Below are positions 25,342 to 33,809 of a DNA stretch of 64,000 nucleotides, in pieces. The stretch is from CALBPI01 sp038521865 (GTDB taxonomy: Bacteria > Pseudomonadota > Gammaproteobacteria > Steroidobacterales > Woeseiaceae), in assembly GCA_038521865.1 (NCBI GenBank), contig JBCBKO010000001.1:1262739-1326738 (forward strand), in the 5' to 3' direction. The notes beneath the pieces are model-generated. The model had not been told where the DNA came from. It did no database searches and worked only from the letters and a program-made list of their open reading frames with translations. Both the position numbers and the translations under genes were made by a program. Positions within the stretch are counted from its first letter, which is position 1. The number at the start of each line of letters is the position of its first letter.

Positions 25342-27021
25342 ATGTCCGACGACACCATACGCAAACTGGTCTCTGCGCCGCTCGTGCGCGCCCCGGATCT
25401 GGAATCGCTCCCAATAGCGCCCGAGCAGGACATCCGATGGCGCGCGCTGGCTGCTATCGCCGTATTCCGACTCCTGATCGCGGTCTTGCTGACCGGGGTA
25501 TTTTTGTCGAGCGACTCGCCGCGCTTTTTTGGCGATCTGTTCCCCCAGGCGTTCATCGTGACTGTGCTGATGTGGTTCGTTGCTGGCGTGATCGGCGCCT
25601 ACGCTTGCGTCAGCCGCTCAATACCCGTCGATTCCCAGACCGAGATGCTACTGCTGATCGATATTGTTGCCATCGCCATTTTGTCGCTGGCCAGCGGCGG
25701 TGCCAGCAGCGGCGTCGCGGGACTGTTGATTATTTTCATGGCAGGCGGTGCATTCATACTCACCTCGCTGACCGCGCTGTTCTACGCGGCGCTGGCAACG
25801 CTCGGTGTACTCGGTGTGCAGGCCTACCTGAATGTGATTGGTGCAGCCGAACTCGTGCAATATCCCGCGGCCGGACTGCTCTCCGCGGTGATGTTCGCTT
25901 CGGTCCTGGCCATCGGTCCGCTGGCACGGCGGTTGGCGGCCAGCGAGGCACTCGCGCGCCAACAAACGGCCGATATCGCCAATCTCGCTGAGCTGAATCG
26001 GTACGTGGTCCAGCACTTGCGAGAGGCCATTATCGTGGTGGACGGCGATGACAACATCCGGTTGCTGAACGACGCGGCAGCGAGTCACCTCGGAGTGGGT
26101 CGAGCAGTGGCCGCCGGACCCTTGCGCGTGCAATCCGTTGCGTTGGCAGAACTGGTCGATCGATGGCGCAGCGGCGGCACAATCGCAGCCCCAGGGACCC
26201 AGACCAGTATGCCTGGAGAAGACGGATCACGACTGCAGGTGCACATCGCGCAGTTTGGTGATGCTGAGAAGACGTCGGCGCCGCTATTGATCTTTCTCGA
26301 AGACATCAGCGTTCTGGCAGAGCGAATCCAGCAAGGGAAGCTCGCATCGCTCGGACGCTTGTCGGCCAGCATCGCACACGAAATCCGGAATCCACTCGGC
26401 GCTGTCAGTCACGCTGCCCAATTACTTTCAGAGCAAAGCGATCTCGGACAAGCCGCAAAGCTCACCGACATCATCGCGCGTAACACCGGTCGTATCTCGA
26501 GCATCATCGAGGACATCATGCAGATGTCGCGTCGCGATACCGGCAGGCCGCAACGCTTGAAGCTTGGGGAGTGGCTGATTGACTTTTGCAACGACTACCT
26601 CGCCACAAGCGACGCCGATGCGGGCACAGTGGTCATGGATGGCGAAGAGGCGATCATGGAGGTGATCTTCGATCCCGATCATCTTCGCCAGGTGCTGACG
26701 AACCTAATCGACAATGCGCGGTTGCATGCGTCTGCGAGCCCGCAATCCCCCGTCCGGCTGCAATGGGCACGCGTCGCCGGGTCACGCCGCCCTTACCTCG
26801 ATGTGATCGACAACGGCCCTGGCATCCCGGAGGAATACCGCGAGCAGGTCTTCGAGCCCTTTTTCACCAACCACGATCAAGGCACCGGGCTCGGGTTGTT
26901 CCTTTGCCAGGAACTGTGCGAACTGAACCGCGCCACGATAAGCTATCGGGATGGGACGCATGACGGCAGCGTCCTCAGAATCGTGTTTGCCGATCCCAGT
27001 CGCTGGACCGGTATCAGCTAG
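25342..27021 (+). CDS. pilS: Type IV pilus sensor histidine kinase PilS
   Basis: 559 residues. About six hydrophobic segments lie between residues 33 and 190, followed by a PAS-like region (HLREAIIVVDGDDNIRLLND), the dimerisation/H-box ASIAHEIRNPLG with His346, and the HATPase with DNGPGIP and GTGLGLFLCQEL. In Pseudomonas, PilS monitors pilin in the inner membrane and phosphorylates or dephosphorylates PilR. It is divergent from sucC with 136 bp between, and directly precedes pilR. Confidence 0.95.
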   Translation: MSDDTIRKLVSAPLVRAPDLESLPIAPEQDIRWRALAAIAVFRLLIAVLLTGVFLSSDSPRFFGDLFPQAFIVTVLMWFVAGVIGAYACVSRSIPVDSQTEMLLLIDIVAIAILSLASGGASSGVAGLLIIFMAGGAFILTSLTALFYAALATLGVLGVQAYLNVIGAAELVQYPAAGLLSAVMFASVLAIGPLARRLAASEALARQQTADIANLAELNRYVVQHLREAIIVVDGDDNIRLLNDAAASHLGVGRAVAAGPLRVQSVALAELVDRWRSGGTIAAPGTQTSMPGEDGSRLQVHIAQFGDAEKTSAPLLIFLEDISVLAERIQQGKLASLGRLSASIAHEIRNPLGAVSHAAQLLSEQSDLGQAAKLTDIIARNTGRISSIIEDIMQMSRRDTGRPQRLKLGEWLIDFCNDYLATSDADAGTVVMDGEEAIMEVIFDPDHLRQVLTNLIDNARLHASASPQSPVRLQWARVAGSRRPYLDVIDNGPGIPEEYREQVFEPFFTNHDQGTGLGLFLCQELCELNRATISYRDGTHDGSVLRIVFADPSRWTGIS

Positions 27022-27037
27022 TATCAAGGGAAGCCGT

Positions 27038-28384
27038 TTGAGCCAACAAAAAAAACAGGTGCTGATTGTCGATGATGAACCGGACATCCGGGATCTGCTC
27101 GACATGACGGTAAGTAGCATGGGGCTGCAGACCAGCACCGCTGGATCAATCGCCGACGCGCATTCCGCGTTGCAGCAGAAGCAGTTTGATCTGTGCCTGA
27201 CCGACATGCGGCTCCCTGATGGCGATGGACTCGATCTGGTACGACATATCTCTGACCAGCACACCGCGATGCCCGTCGCCGTGATCACAGCCCACGGCAG
27301 CGTCGAATCGGCGGTGACCGCGCTCAAACACGGCGCCTTTGATTTTTTGTCCAAACCCCTAGACCTTAATAATCTGCGCGCGATTATCGCGACGGCGCTG
27401 GAGCTGCATGATGCGCCTGAGGGGACCGGCAGTTCTCTGCTCGGCGAAAGTGCTGCGATGGACTCGGTACGCGACATCATCGCCAAGGTCGCCCGAAGCC
27501 AGGCTCCGGTTCACATCCGTGGCGAGTCGGGTACCGGTAAGGAGTTGGTAGCTCGCATGATCCACGAGGCCAGCGGCCGACGTGATCGTGAGTTCGTTCC
27601 GGTTAACTGCGGTGCGATCCCACCCGACCTCATGGAGAGCGAGTTCTTCGGCCACAAGCGCGGCAGCTTCACGGGTGCCGTCAGCGACAAGCAGGGGCTG
27701 TTTCAGTCGGCGGATGGCGGCACTTTGTTCCTCGATGAGATTGCCGAGTTGCCGCTGGGCATGCAGGTGAAGTTACTGCGGGTGATCCAGGAAAAAACGG
27801 TGCGCCCAGTAGGGTCCGCAAAAGAGATTAGCGTCGACGTGCGCATCCTCAGTGCGACCCATCAGGATTTGGGCGCGCTGGCGAAAGCGCAGTCGTTTCG
27901 CGAAGACTTGTATTACAGGGTGAACGTGATCGAGTTGCCTGTACCTCCACTACGGGCGCGAGACGAAGACGTGATCTTGCTGGCGGAGGCGTTTCTCAAA
28001 CGCTTCTCGGGGCGGCGTGGCAGTGAAGCCAAGGTCTTGTCCGCTGACGCCAGAGAGGCGCTGCGCCACTATTCTTTCCCCGGTAACGTGCGCGAACTCG
28101 AAAACGCGATCGAGCGTGCAGTGACACTATGCCCTAACCAGGTGATAGATCGCAGCGACCTACAGCTCGGCCCGGCGCATCCGGCGCAGGGTGTCGATTC
28201 CGGTGCACGTGAGTCTCGTGAGATCTCAACCGGACCGTTAACGCCGCAGCTTGAAGACATGGAAAAGCAGGCCATCCTCGAGGCTTTGGAAAAGACGCGC
28301 TATAACAAAACTGCAGCGGCGAAGTTGCTAGGGTTGACCTTCCGGCAGCTGCGCTACCGCATCAAGAAGTTCGGCATCGACTGA
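27038..28384 (+). CDS. pilR: Sigma-54-dependent response regulator PilR
   Basis: 448 residues from a TTG at 27038, preceded by AAGGGA at good spacing; the longer frame upstream overlaps pilS. Receiver domain with Asp56 as phosphoacceptor (LCLTDMRLPDGDG), AAA+ domain with Walker A GESGTGKE (162-169) and the sigma-54-contacting loop GSFTGA (209-214), and a Fis-type helix-turn-helix at the C-terminus (YNKTAAAKLLGLTFRQLRYR, about 421-440). It activates pilA transcription; the pilA promoter just downstream is a near-ideal sigma-54 site. Confidence 0.95.
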   Translation: MSQQKKQVLIVDDEPDIRDLLDMTVSSMGLQTSTAGSIADAHSALQQKQFDLCLTDMRLPDGDGLDLVRHISDQHTAMPVAVITAHGSVESAVTALKHGAFDFLSKPLDLNNLRAIIATALELHDAPEGTGSSLLGESAAMDSVRDIIAKVARSQAPVHIRGESGTGKELVARMIHEASGRRDREFVPVNCGAIPPDLMESEFFGHKRGSFTGAVSDKQGLFQSADGGTLFLDEIAELPLGMQVKLLRVIQEKTVRPVGSAKEISVDVRILSATHQDLGALAKAQSFREDLYYRVNVIELPVPPLRARDEDVILLAEAFLKRFSGRRGSEAKVLSADAREALRHYSFPGNVRELENAIERAVTLCPNQVIDRSDLQLGPAHPAQGVDSGARESREISTGPLTPQLEDMEKQAILEALEKTRYNKTAAAKLLGLTFRQLRYRIKKFGID

Positions 28385-28408
28385 CACTTCGGCAATTTAC
28401 GGCACTTT

Positions 28409-28455
28409 GTGACATTTCTTGTCACTTGGTGACACGCGATTCGGGGCACTGTCAC
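28409..28455 (+). promoter_or_regulatory. Phased TGTCAC array, candidate PilR enhancer
   Basis: Four perfect copies of TGTCAC or its complement GTGACA occur at 28409, 28420, 28429 and 28450; same-orientation copies are 20 and 30 bp apart. The first pair forms the inverted repeat GTGACA-TTTCT-TGTCAC. A weaker copy overlaps the pilR stop at 28381-28386. They lie about 90-140 bp upstream of the sigma-54 promoter with an AT-rich tract (28490-28520) between, the usual enhancer layout. P. aeruginosa PilR is known to use tandem (C/G)TGTC elements. Confidence 0.7.
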
Positions 28456-28545
28456 ATCCCGGAGACGCATCGGCAGTGTGATCCGCCGCACATTTTTTTC
28501 AATTTGTATTTTATTTTCAGTCGCTTATACGACATTTGAAAAAAC

Positions 28546-28560
28546 TGGCACGTCGCTTGC
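28546..28560 (+). promoter_or_regulatory. Sigma-54 promoter of pilA
   Basis: TGGCAC-N5-TTGC is a full match to the -24/-12 consensus. It lies 85 nt before the pilA start codon and downstream of the TGTCAC array. PilR, encoded just upstream, is the expected activator. Confidence 0.92.
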
Positions 28561-28644
28561 TCCTGTGTATCCGACAGGCGGTAACGCTTGATTGGAAACG
28601 ACACTCCAACAATTTTGAATTTAAAAATGTCCAGGGAGACAGTA

Positions 28645-29139
28645 ATGAAGAAAGTCCAACAGGGTTTCACCCTTATCGAACTCATGATCGTTGTTGCGAT
28701 CATCGGCATCCTTGCAGCTATCGCGATCCCGGCTTACCAGGATTACACGATCCGCTCGCAGGTTTCTGAAGGCCTGAACCTGGCAGCTGCTGCCAAGACC
28801 GCTATCGCTGAAACCGTACTCGTCACGGGTGTTGCTCCGGTCGACCGTGAAGCTGCTGGCATGTCCGTCAACGCCGCTGACACGTCTGGTAAGTACGTGA
28901 CCGAAGTACTCGTCACGAACGGCACCATTCAAATCACCTACGGTAACGACGCTAACGCGATCATCAACGGGCAGACGTTGGGTATTCAGCCGTTCCAGAC
29001 CGCTGACCAGTCTGTAACCTGGTTGTGCGGTAACGCGGCAGCGAACTTTAACGCTGGCGTAGTTGCTCTGGCCGGTTCTGGTGCAGCTGCTGGCGCGACG
29101 TCAGTTGAAAGCAAGTACTTGCCTTCATCTTGCCGTTAA
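28645..29139 (+). CDS. pilA: Type IVa major pilin PilA (first copy)
   Basis: 164 residues. Short leader MKKVQQG followed by the prepilin motif FTLIELMIVVAIIGILAAIA; PilD should cut after Gly7 and methylate Phe1. Glu5, Gly14 and Pro22 of the mature pilin are present. Two cysteines near the C-terminus (WLCGN and PSSCR) should form the D-loop disulfide. A GGGAGA ribosome site precedes ATG 28645; a longer frame from 28588 adds no pilin sequence. It has a dedicated sigma-54 promoter and a terminator downstream, as expected for an abundant monocistronic pilin. Confidence 0.97.
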   Translation: MKKVQQGFTLIELMIVVAIIGILAAIAIPAYQDYTIRSQVSEGLNLAAAAKTAIAETVLVTGVAPVDREAAGMSVNAADTSGKYVTEVLVTNGTIQITYGNDANAIINGQTLGIQPFQTADQSVTWLCGNAAANFNAGVVALAGSGAAAGATSVESKYLPSSCR

Positions 29140-29155
29140 TCGGTAATGTAAGACG

Positions 29156-29184
29156 CTGCGGTCGGGACTGAGTCTCGACCGCAG
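29156..29184 (+). other. 12-bp stem-loop in the pilA 3' UTR
   Basis: CTGCGGTCGGGA pairs with TCTCGACCGCAG (one G-U pair) around the loop CTGAG, 17 nt after the pilA stop and 16 nt before the terminator hairpin. No T-run follows, so it is probably not the terminator itself. A 3' stem of this sort may protect an abundant mRNA from exonucleases. Confidence 0.6.
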
Positions 29185-29200
29185 TGGTCTCACCGAAAAG

Positions 29201-29220
29201 AGCCCGCAAGGGCTTTTTTT
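29201..29220 (+). terminator. Rho-independent terminator of pilA
   Basis: AGCCC-GCAA-GGGCT followed by a run of seven further T. It lies 62 nt past the pilA stop and 64 nt before the second pilin gene, so the second pilin needs readthrough or its own promoter. Confidence 0.9.
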
Positions 29221-29283
29221 GGGTTCAGACGAAATGAACTTAATGCGGGAAACTCCCTAAACGGCTTTTGGTAGACTCATACC

Positions 29284-29808
29284 GTGAAATACAAAACGAC
29301 AAGGCCAGCTCCGAGCCAACAATCGGGCTTTACGTTGATCGAACTAATGATTGTTGTGGCAATCATCGGTATTCTCGCAGCACTCGCAATCACGTCCTAC
29401 CAGACCTATACCGTCCGCGCTCAAGTCGCTGAGGGCATCCGCGTGGCGACGAGTGCGAAGGGCAGTATCGTTGAAGCTTTCGTCGATCGCGGAGAAGCGC
29501 CAGTGAACCGGGCCGAAGCCGGCATGAGCCCGAACGCGGTGGATACTAGCGGCAAATATGTCAGCGCCGTTGAAGTAGAAAACGGCCGGGTGGGCGTCAC
29601 CTTCGGAAATGATGCGAGCATCCAGATCGCCGGGCAGCTGATTTACCTGACGCCGTATGAGACCCCTGACGGGAGTGTTGTCTGGCGTTGTGGGTCTTCT
29701 GTAGCACCTCCAGGGTTACAACCCATGGGCACCAACGGGGGCGGCAACGCGTCCGTCTACGCCGTCTCAACGGTTGAGGACCGCTTCCTTCCATCCAGCT
29801 GTCGCTAG
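29284..29808 (+). CDS. Second type IVa pilin, PilA paralogue lacking Pro22
   Basis: 174 residues from a GTG start with a weak ribosome site. The leader is longer and contains Pro (MKYKTTRPAPSQQSG), then FTLIELMIVVAIIGILAALA. Glu5 and Gly14 of the mature protein are kept, but position 22 is Thr (AITSYQ) where the upstream copy has Pro (AIPAYQ). The globular part aligns well with the first pilin (EAGMSPNAVDTSGKYVS, CG, and the C-terminal LPSSCR), pointing to tandem duplication. It could be a minor, alternative or competence-type pilin. No clear promoter was seen in the 63 nt after the terminator. Confidence 0.9.
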   Translation: MKYKTTRPAPSQQSGFTLIELMIVVAIIGILAALAITSYQTYTVRAQVAEGIRVATSAKGSIVEAFVDRGEAPVNRAEAGMSPNAVDTSGKYVSAVEVENGRVGVTFGNDASIQIAGQLIYLTPYETPDGSVVWRCGSSVAPPGLQPMGTNGGGNASVYAVSTVEDRFLPSSCR

Positions 29809-29939
29809 CGAACTAGCGCACAGTTTCTTGATGTGTCGGGGCTTTTTGTGACCTGGCACACACTCTTCGGTTGATCCCCCTGTCGGGATCGGTGAGACTA
29901 GAGTTTGAACATATTCCTTTGAGTTCGAGCCTCACCTAA

Positions 29940-31658
29940 ATGGCAGCAACCGCCTCTCAAAACGTGCTTTCCGGTCTGCCTCGGCGGCTGGTCCAGGACG
30001 GCATTATTGCCGAAAGTGCTATTCAGGAAGCGCTTAGCGAATCGCGCTCAAAAAAGACCCCGCTCGTTGCTTATCTCGTTGAGAACGAACTGGCAGATCC
30101 GCGTGCAGTCGCGGTTGCAGCCGCGCACGAATTCGGCGTCCCGCTCATGGACCTCGACGCGATTGATCTCGATCTGGATGTCGTGCGGTCTGTTGACCAA
30201 AACCTGATCAACAAACACAAGGTGCTACCGCTCGCACTGCGTGGCAAACGACTCTTTCTCGCCGTTTCAGACCCAACCAATCTGCAGGCGATTGACGAAA
30301 TCAAGTTCCAGTCGACCTACCGCGTAGACCCGGTCGTTGTCGAACAGGACAAACTCGAAGATCGTGTGTCGCGCACGCTCGAGGCAGTCGACACCAGCAT
30401 GTCGAGCTTCGACGACGGCGATTTCGATCTTGAGAACCTGGATGTCTCTTCCGGAGAGGTCGAACAGGACGAAGTCACCAAAGACGACGTAGACGACGCA
30501 CCGGTCGTGCGCTTCGTCAACAAAGTGCTACTCGATGCGATTCAGCGTGGCGCTTCAGACATCCACTTCGAACCGTACGAAAAGTATTTTCGCGTCCGAA
30601 CACGTCTGGATGGCGTTTTGAACGAAATTGCCCAGCCGCCTGCAGCGCTAGCTGGCAAAGTATCGGCGCGCCTTAAAGTGATGTCGCGACTCGATATTGC
30701 GGAACGCAGAATTCCGCAAGATGGTCGGATCAAAATGCGCCTGTCAAAAAATCGGGCGATCGATTTTCGTGTTAATACCTGCCCGACTTTGTTCGGCGAG
30801 AAGATCGTACTGCGTATTCTCGACCCTAGTAGTGCGAAGCTGGGCATCGACGCGCTGGGCTATGAAGAACAACAGAAAAACCTTTACCTAAAACATCTGT
30901 CGAAGCCCTACGGCATGATTCTGGTGACCGGACCGACCGGTAGCGGTAAGACCGTTTCGCTGTACACCGGGCTTAACATCCTGAATACCGCTGACCGCAA
31001 CATTTCTACCGCGGAAGATCCGGCCGAGATCAATTTGCCGGGCATTAACCAGGTCAACGTAAACCCGAAAGTCGGACTCACTTTCGCATCTGCGCTGAAG
31101 GCGTTCCTGCGTCAGGATCCGGACATCATCATGGTGGGCGAGATTCGTGACCTTGAAACCGCGGAGATCGCGATCAAGGCCGCGCAGACCGGTCACCTTG
31201 TGCTTTCTACGCTGCACACGAACGACGCACCCAAGACGCTCACTCGACTGGTTGACATGGGCGTCAAGCCCTATGCGATTGCTACCACGGTGAGTCTGAT
31301 CATCGCCCAGCGACTGGCTCGTAAGCTCTGTCCGAAGTGTAAAGAAGAGCGAGATATTCCCAAAGAGGCCCTGCTCAAGGAAGGCTTCACTGAAGAGATG
31401 ATCGACAACGGCCTCACCATCTATGGCCCTGTTGGCTGTAAGAGTTGCAATGAGGGCTACAAAGGACGCGTCGGGATTTTCCAGGTCATGGAAGTCAGCG
31501 AGGCAATGGGACGAATCATCATGGAAGGCGGCAATGCGATGCAGATTGCAGAGCAGTCGGTAAAAGAAGGCGTGTGGGACCTTCGACGCGCAGCCCTCCA
31601 GAAAGTCATCGATGGACACACCAGTCTTGAAGAGATTAACCGTGTAACGGTCGACTGA
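29940..31658 (+). CDS. pilB: Type IV pilus extension ATPase PilB
   Basis: 572 residues. N-terminal MshEN/T2SSE-N domain (about 5-150), a linker rich in Asp/Glu (about 155-190), then the GspE-type ATPase with Walker A GPTGSGKT (331-338), Asp and His boxes, Walker B IIMVGEIRDLETAE, and a C-terminal four-Cys zinc motif CPKCKEE...CKSCNEGY. It powers pilus extension from the cytoplasmic face. It heads the pilB-pilC-pilD-coaE unit; no retraction ATPase (pilT) is in the window. Confidence 0.97.
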   Translation: MAATASQNVLSGLPRRLVQDGIIAESAIQEALSESRSKKTPLVAYLVENELADPRAVAVAAAHEFGVPLMDLDAIDLDLDVVRSVDQNLINKHKVLPLALRGKRLFLAVSDPTNLQAIDEIKFQSTYRVDPVVVEQDKLEDRVSRTLEAVDTSMSSFDDGDFDLENLDVSSGEVEQDEVTKDDVDDAPVVRFVNKVLLDAIQRGASDIHFEPYEKYFRVRTRLDGVLNEIAQPPAALAGKVSARLKVMSRLDIAERRIPQDGRIKMRLSKNRAIDFRVNTCPTLFGEKIVLRILDPSSAKLGIDALGYEEQQKNLYLKHLSKPYGMILVTGPTGSGKTVSLYTGLNILNTADRNISTAEDPAEINLPGINQVNVNPKVGLTFASALKAFLRQDPDIIMVGEIRDLETAEIAIKAAQTGHLVLSTLHTNDAPKTLTRLVDMGVKPYAIATTVSLIIAQRLARKLCPKCKEERDIPKEALLKEGFTEEMIDNGLTIYGPVGCKSCNEGYKGRVGIFQVMEVSEAMGRIIMEGGNAMQIAEQSVKEGVWDLRRAALQKVIDGHTSLEEINRVTVD

Positions 31659-31678
31659 TCGTCGCGAGGACCTGAACA

Positions 31679-32890
31679 ATGGCAACAGCAACCAAAGAAG
31701 CTCCGTATACCTGGGAAGGTGTCGACAGCCGCGGACAACGCGTCAAAGGCAAGCAGACGGCGACCAGCGAGGCCGAAGTCAGAGCGGCACTTCGTCGACA
31801 GGGTGTCGTTCCGAACAAGATTCGCAAGCAATCACAGTTGTTCGCGGGGTCGCAAAAGATTACGACAGCGGATATCGCGATTTTTTCGCGTCAGCTAGCC
31901 ACGATGATGGCCTCAGGCATCCCGATGGTTCAGGCATTCGATATCGTCGGCAACGGTCACGACAACCAGGCGATGCAGAAACTGATTCTGGAGATCAAGG
32001 GCGATGTTGAGGGCGGCAGCTCGCTGAAAGAAGCGCTAGCCAAGCATCCACTGTACTTCGATGATCTGTTTGTCAATCTGGTTGAAGCAGGTGAGCAGGC
32101 CGGTGCGCTCGAGACGCTGCTGGACAAAATTGCTACCTATAAAGAGAAAACAGAGGCCATCAAGAAAAAGATCAAGAAGGCACTGACTTACCCTATCGCG
32201 GTACTCGTAGTTGCGGTCGTGGTCACGATCATTCTGCTGATCTTCGTCATCCCCGCCTTCGAAGACCTCTTCAAGGGCTTCGGCGCTGACCTCCCCGCCT
32301 TCACACGCATGGTGGTAGATCTATCCAAGTTTGTACGAACCCAAGGCTGGATACTGCTCGTCGGTTTCGGTGGCGCCGCTTTTGCTTTCACGTACTTCAA
32401 GAAACGCTCGAAAAAAATGCGTGAAGGTCTCGACAGGCTTTCACTGAAGCTGCCCATCATTGGGCCGATCTTGCAAAAGTCTGCGATCGCACGCTACGCA
32501 CGTACGTTGTCGACCATGTTCGCAGCGGGTGTACCGTTGGTCGAAGCACTCGAGTCAGTCGCTGGCGCAACCGGTAACATCGTGTACGAAACAGCGGTAC
32601 TCGGCATCCGCGACGAAGTGGCAACCGGTCAGCGATTGCAGCAATCGATGGAAAACACCGATTTGTTCCCGAACATGGTCATTCAGATGATCGCGGTCGG
32701 TGAGGAATCGGGTCAATTGGACTCGATGTCTGCAAAGGTGGCCGACTTCTACGAAGAAGACGTAGATAACGCGGTGGACAACATGTCGAGTCTGATCGAG
32801 CCACTGATTATGGCGATTCTCGGCGTTCTCGTCGGTGGTCTCGTTATCGCGATGTACCTGCCGATCTTCAAAATGGGCTCGGTCGTCTGA
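31679..32890 (+). CDS. pilC: Type IV pilus inner-membrane platform protein PilC
   Basis: 403 residues with two GspF-type repeats. The first begins near 70 (FSRQLATMMASGIPMVQAFD), the second near 272 (YARTLSTMFAAGVPLVEALE). Three hydrophobic segments are at about 175-195, 222-240 and 375-395. PilC couples PilB to pilin assembly. It starts 20 nt after pilB. Confidence 0.97.
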   Translation: MATATKEAPYTWEGVDSRGQRVKGKQTATSEAEVRAALRRQGVVPNKIRKQSQLFAGSQKITTADIAIFSRQLATMMASGIPMVQAFDIVGNGHDNQAMQKLILEIKGDVEGGSSLKEALAKHPLYFDDLFVNLVEAGEQAGALETLLDKIATYKEKTEAIKKKIKKALTYPIAVLVVAVVVTIILLIFVIPAFEDLFKGFGADLPAFTRMVVDLSKFVRTQGWILLVGFGGAAFAFTYFKKRSKKMREGLDRLSLKLPIIGPILQKSAIARYARTLSTMFAAGVPLVEALESVAGATGNIVYETAVLGIRDEVATGQRLQQSMENTDLFPNMVIQMIAVGEESGQLDSMSAKVADFYEEDVDNAVDNMSSLIEPLIMAILGVLVGGLVIAMYLPIFKMGSVV

Positions 32891-32899
32891 TCCAACGTC

Positions 32900-33796
32900 G
32901 TGACTGCACTGTTTGAAGCGCCAGCTTGGTTGTTCACGCTGGGGGCCGGTGTCTTCGGTCTTGTTGTCGGCAGTTTCCTGAATGTCGTCATCTATCGTTT
33001 ACCAATCATGCTGGAACGCGAGTGGGCGCGTGATCTGGCTGGCCTTGCAGAGTCGCGAGGCGTATCGATAGCACAAGCCGACGATGACAGGGTGTTCAAC
33101 CTGGCCACACCCGGTTCTGCTTGCCCGAAGTGTGGCCGCGCCATCAAGGCGCTCGAGAATATTCCACTGGTCTCCTGGCTTGCCCTTCGCGGTAGGTGCC
33201 CGGGCTGTGGCACAGCCATCAGCATCCGTTACCCGCTGGTCGAGCTGATGACAGGGGTAGCGACAGCGCTGGTGGCATGGCGCATGGGACCGGGATGGGA
33301 AGCGCTCGCCGGCATTGTACTGACCTGGTATCTGATCCCACTGGCCGCAATCGACATCGATCAACAGTTGCTACCCGACATACTTACCCTTCCATTGCTA
33401 TGGATCGGCCTCACGTTGTCGCTGTTTTATCCGACCGAATACCAGACACTTTTTGTTTCTCCAACCGACGCGATCATTGGCGCACTGGCTGGCTATCTTT
33501 CGCTTTGGTCGATCTACCAAGGATTCAGAATCCTCACCGGCAAGGAGGGCATGGGCTACGGTGACTTCAAGTTACTCGCGGCATTGGGTGCCTGGCTCGG
33601 GTGGCAGTCATTGCCGCTGCTCGTGCTGTTGGCTGCGGGAACTGGCACGGTATTCGCGATACTGCAGATGGCCATGCGCAGGCAAGAACGTGGCGCAACA
33701 ATGCCTTTCGGACAATGGCTTGCTGCGGCAGGCTGGCTGGTTATGATCGGCGGCACCCAGTTGCAGCAGACCTACCAACAACTCATCGGCTTGTGA
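32900..33796 (+). CDS. pilD: Prepilin leader peptidase / N-methyltransferase
   Basis: 298 residues from a GTG. The N-terminal region has GSFLNVVIYRLP and a four-Cys zinc site (CPKCGRAIKALENIP and CPGCGTAI). Multiple membrane helices follow, with the aspartyl peptidase residues in AAIDIDQQLLPD and GMGYGDFKLLAALG. It cleaves prepilin leaders after Gly and methylates the new N-terminal Phe, serving both pilins here. It is 9 nt after pilC. Confidence 0.97.
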   Translation: MTALFEAPAWLFTLGAGVFGLVVGSFLNVVIYRLPIMLEREWARDLAGLAESRGVSIAQADDDRVFNLATPGSACPKCGRAIKALENIPLVSWLALRGRCPGCGTAISIRYPLVELMTGVATALVAWRMGPGWEALAGIVLTWYLIPLAAIDIDQQLLPDILTLPLLWIGLTLSLFYPTEYQTLFVSPTDAIIGALAGYLSLWSIYQGFRILTGKEGMGYGDFKLLAALGAWLGWQSLPLLVLLAAGTGTVFAILQMAMRRQERGATMPFGQWLAAAGWLVMIGGTQLQQTYQQLIGL

Positions 33797-33809
33797 GATA
33801 TTTGCCCAC

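Noticed and set aside
23289..25991. A 900-codon plus-strand open frame across sucD, sucC and the start of pilS
   Set aside because: It is the shadow of strongly biased codon use in sucCD on the other strand and has no recognisable domain, start site or ribosome site.
29855..29880. Possible second sigma-54 promoter before pilB (TGGCAC at about 29861)
   Set aside because: The -12 element reads TC where GC is required, so the match is too weak.
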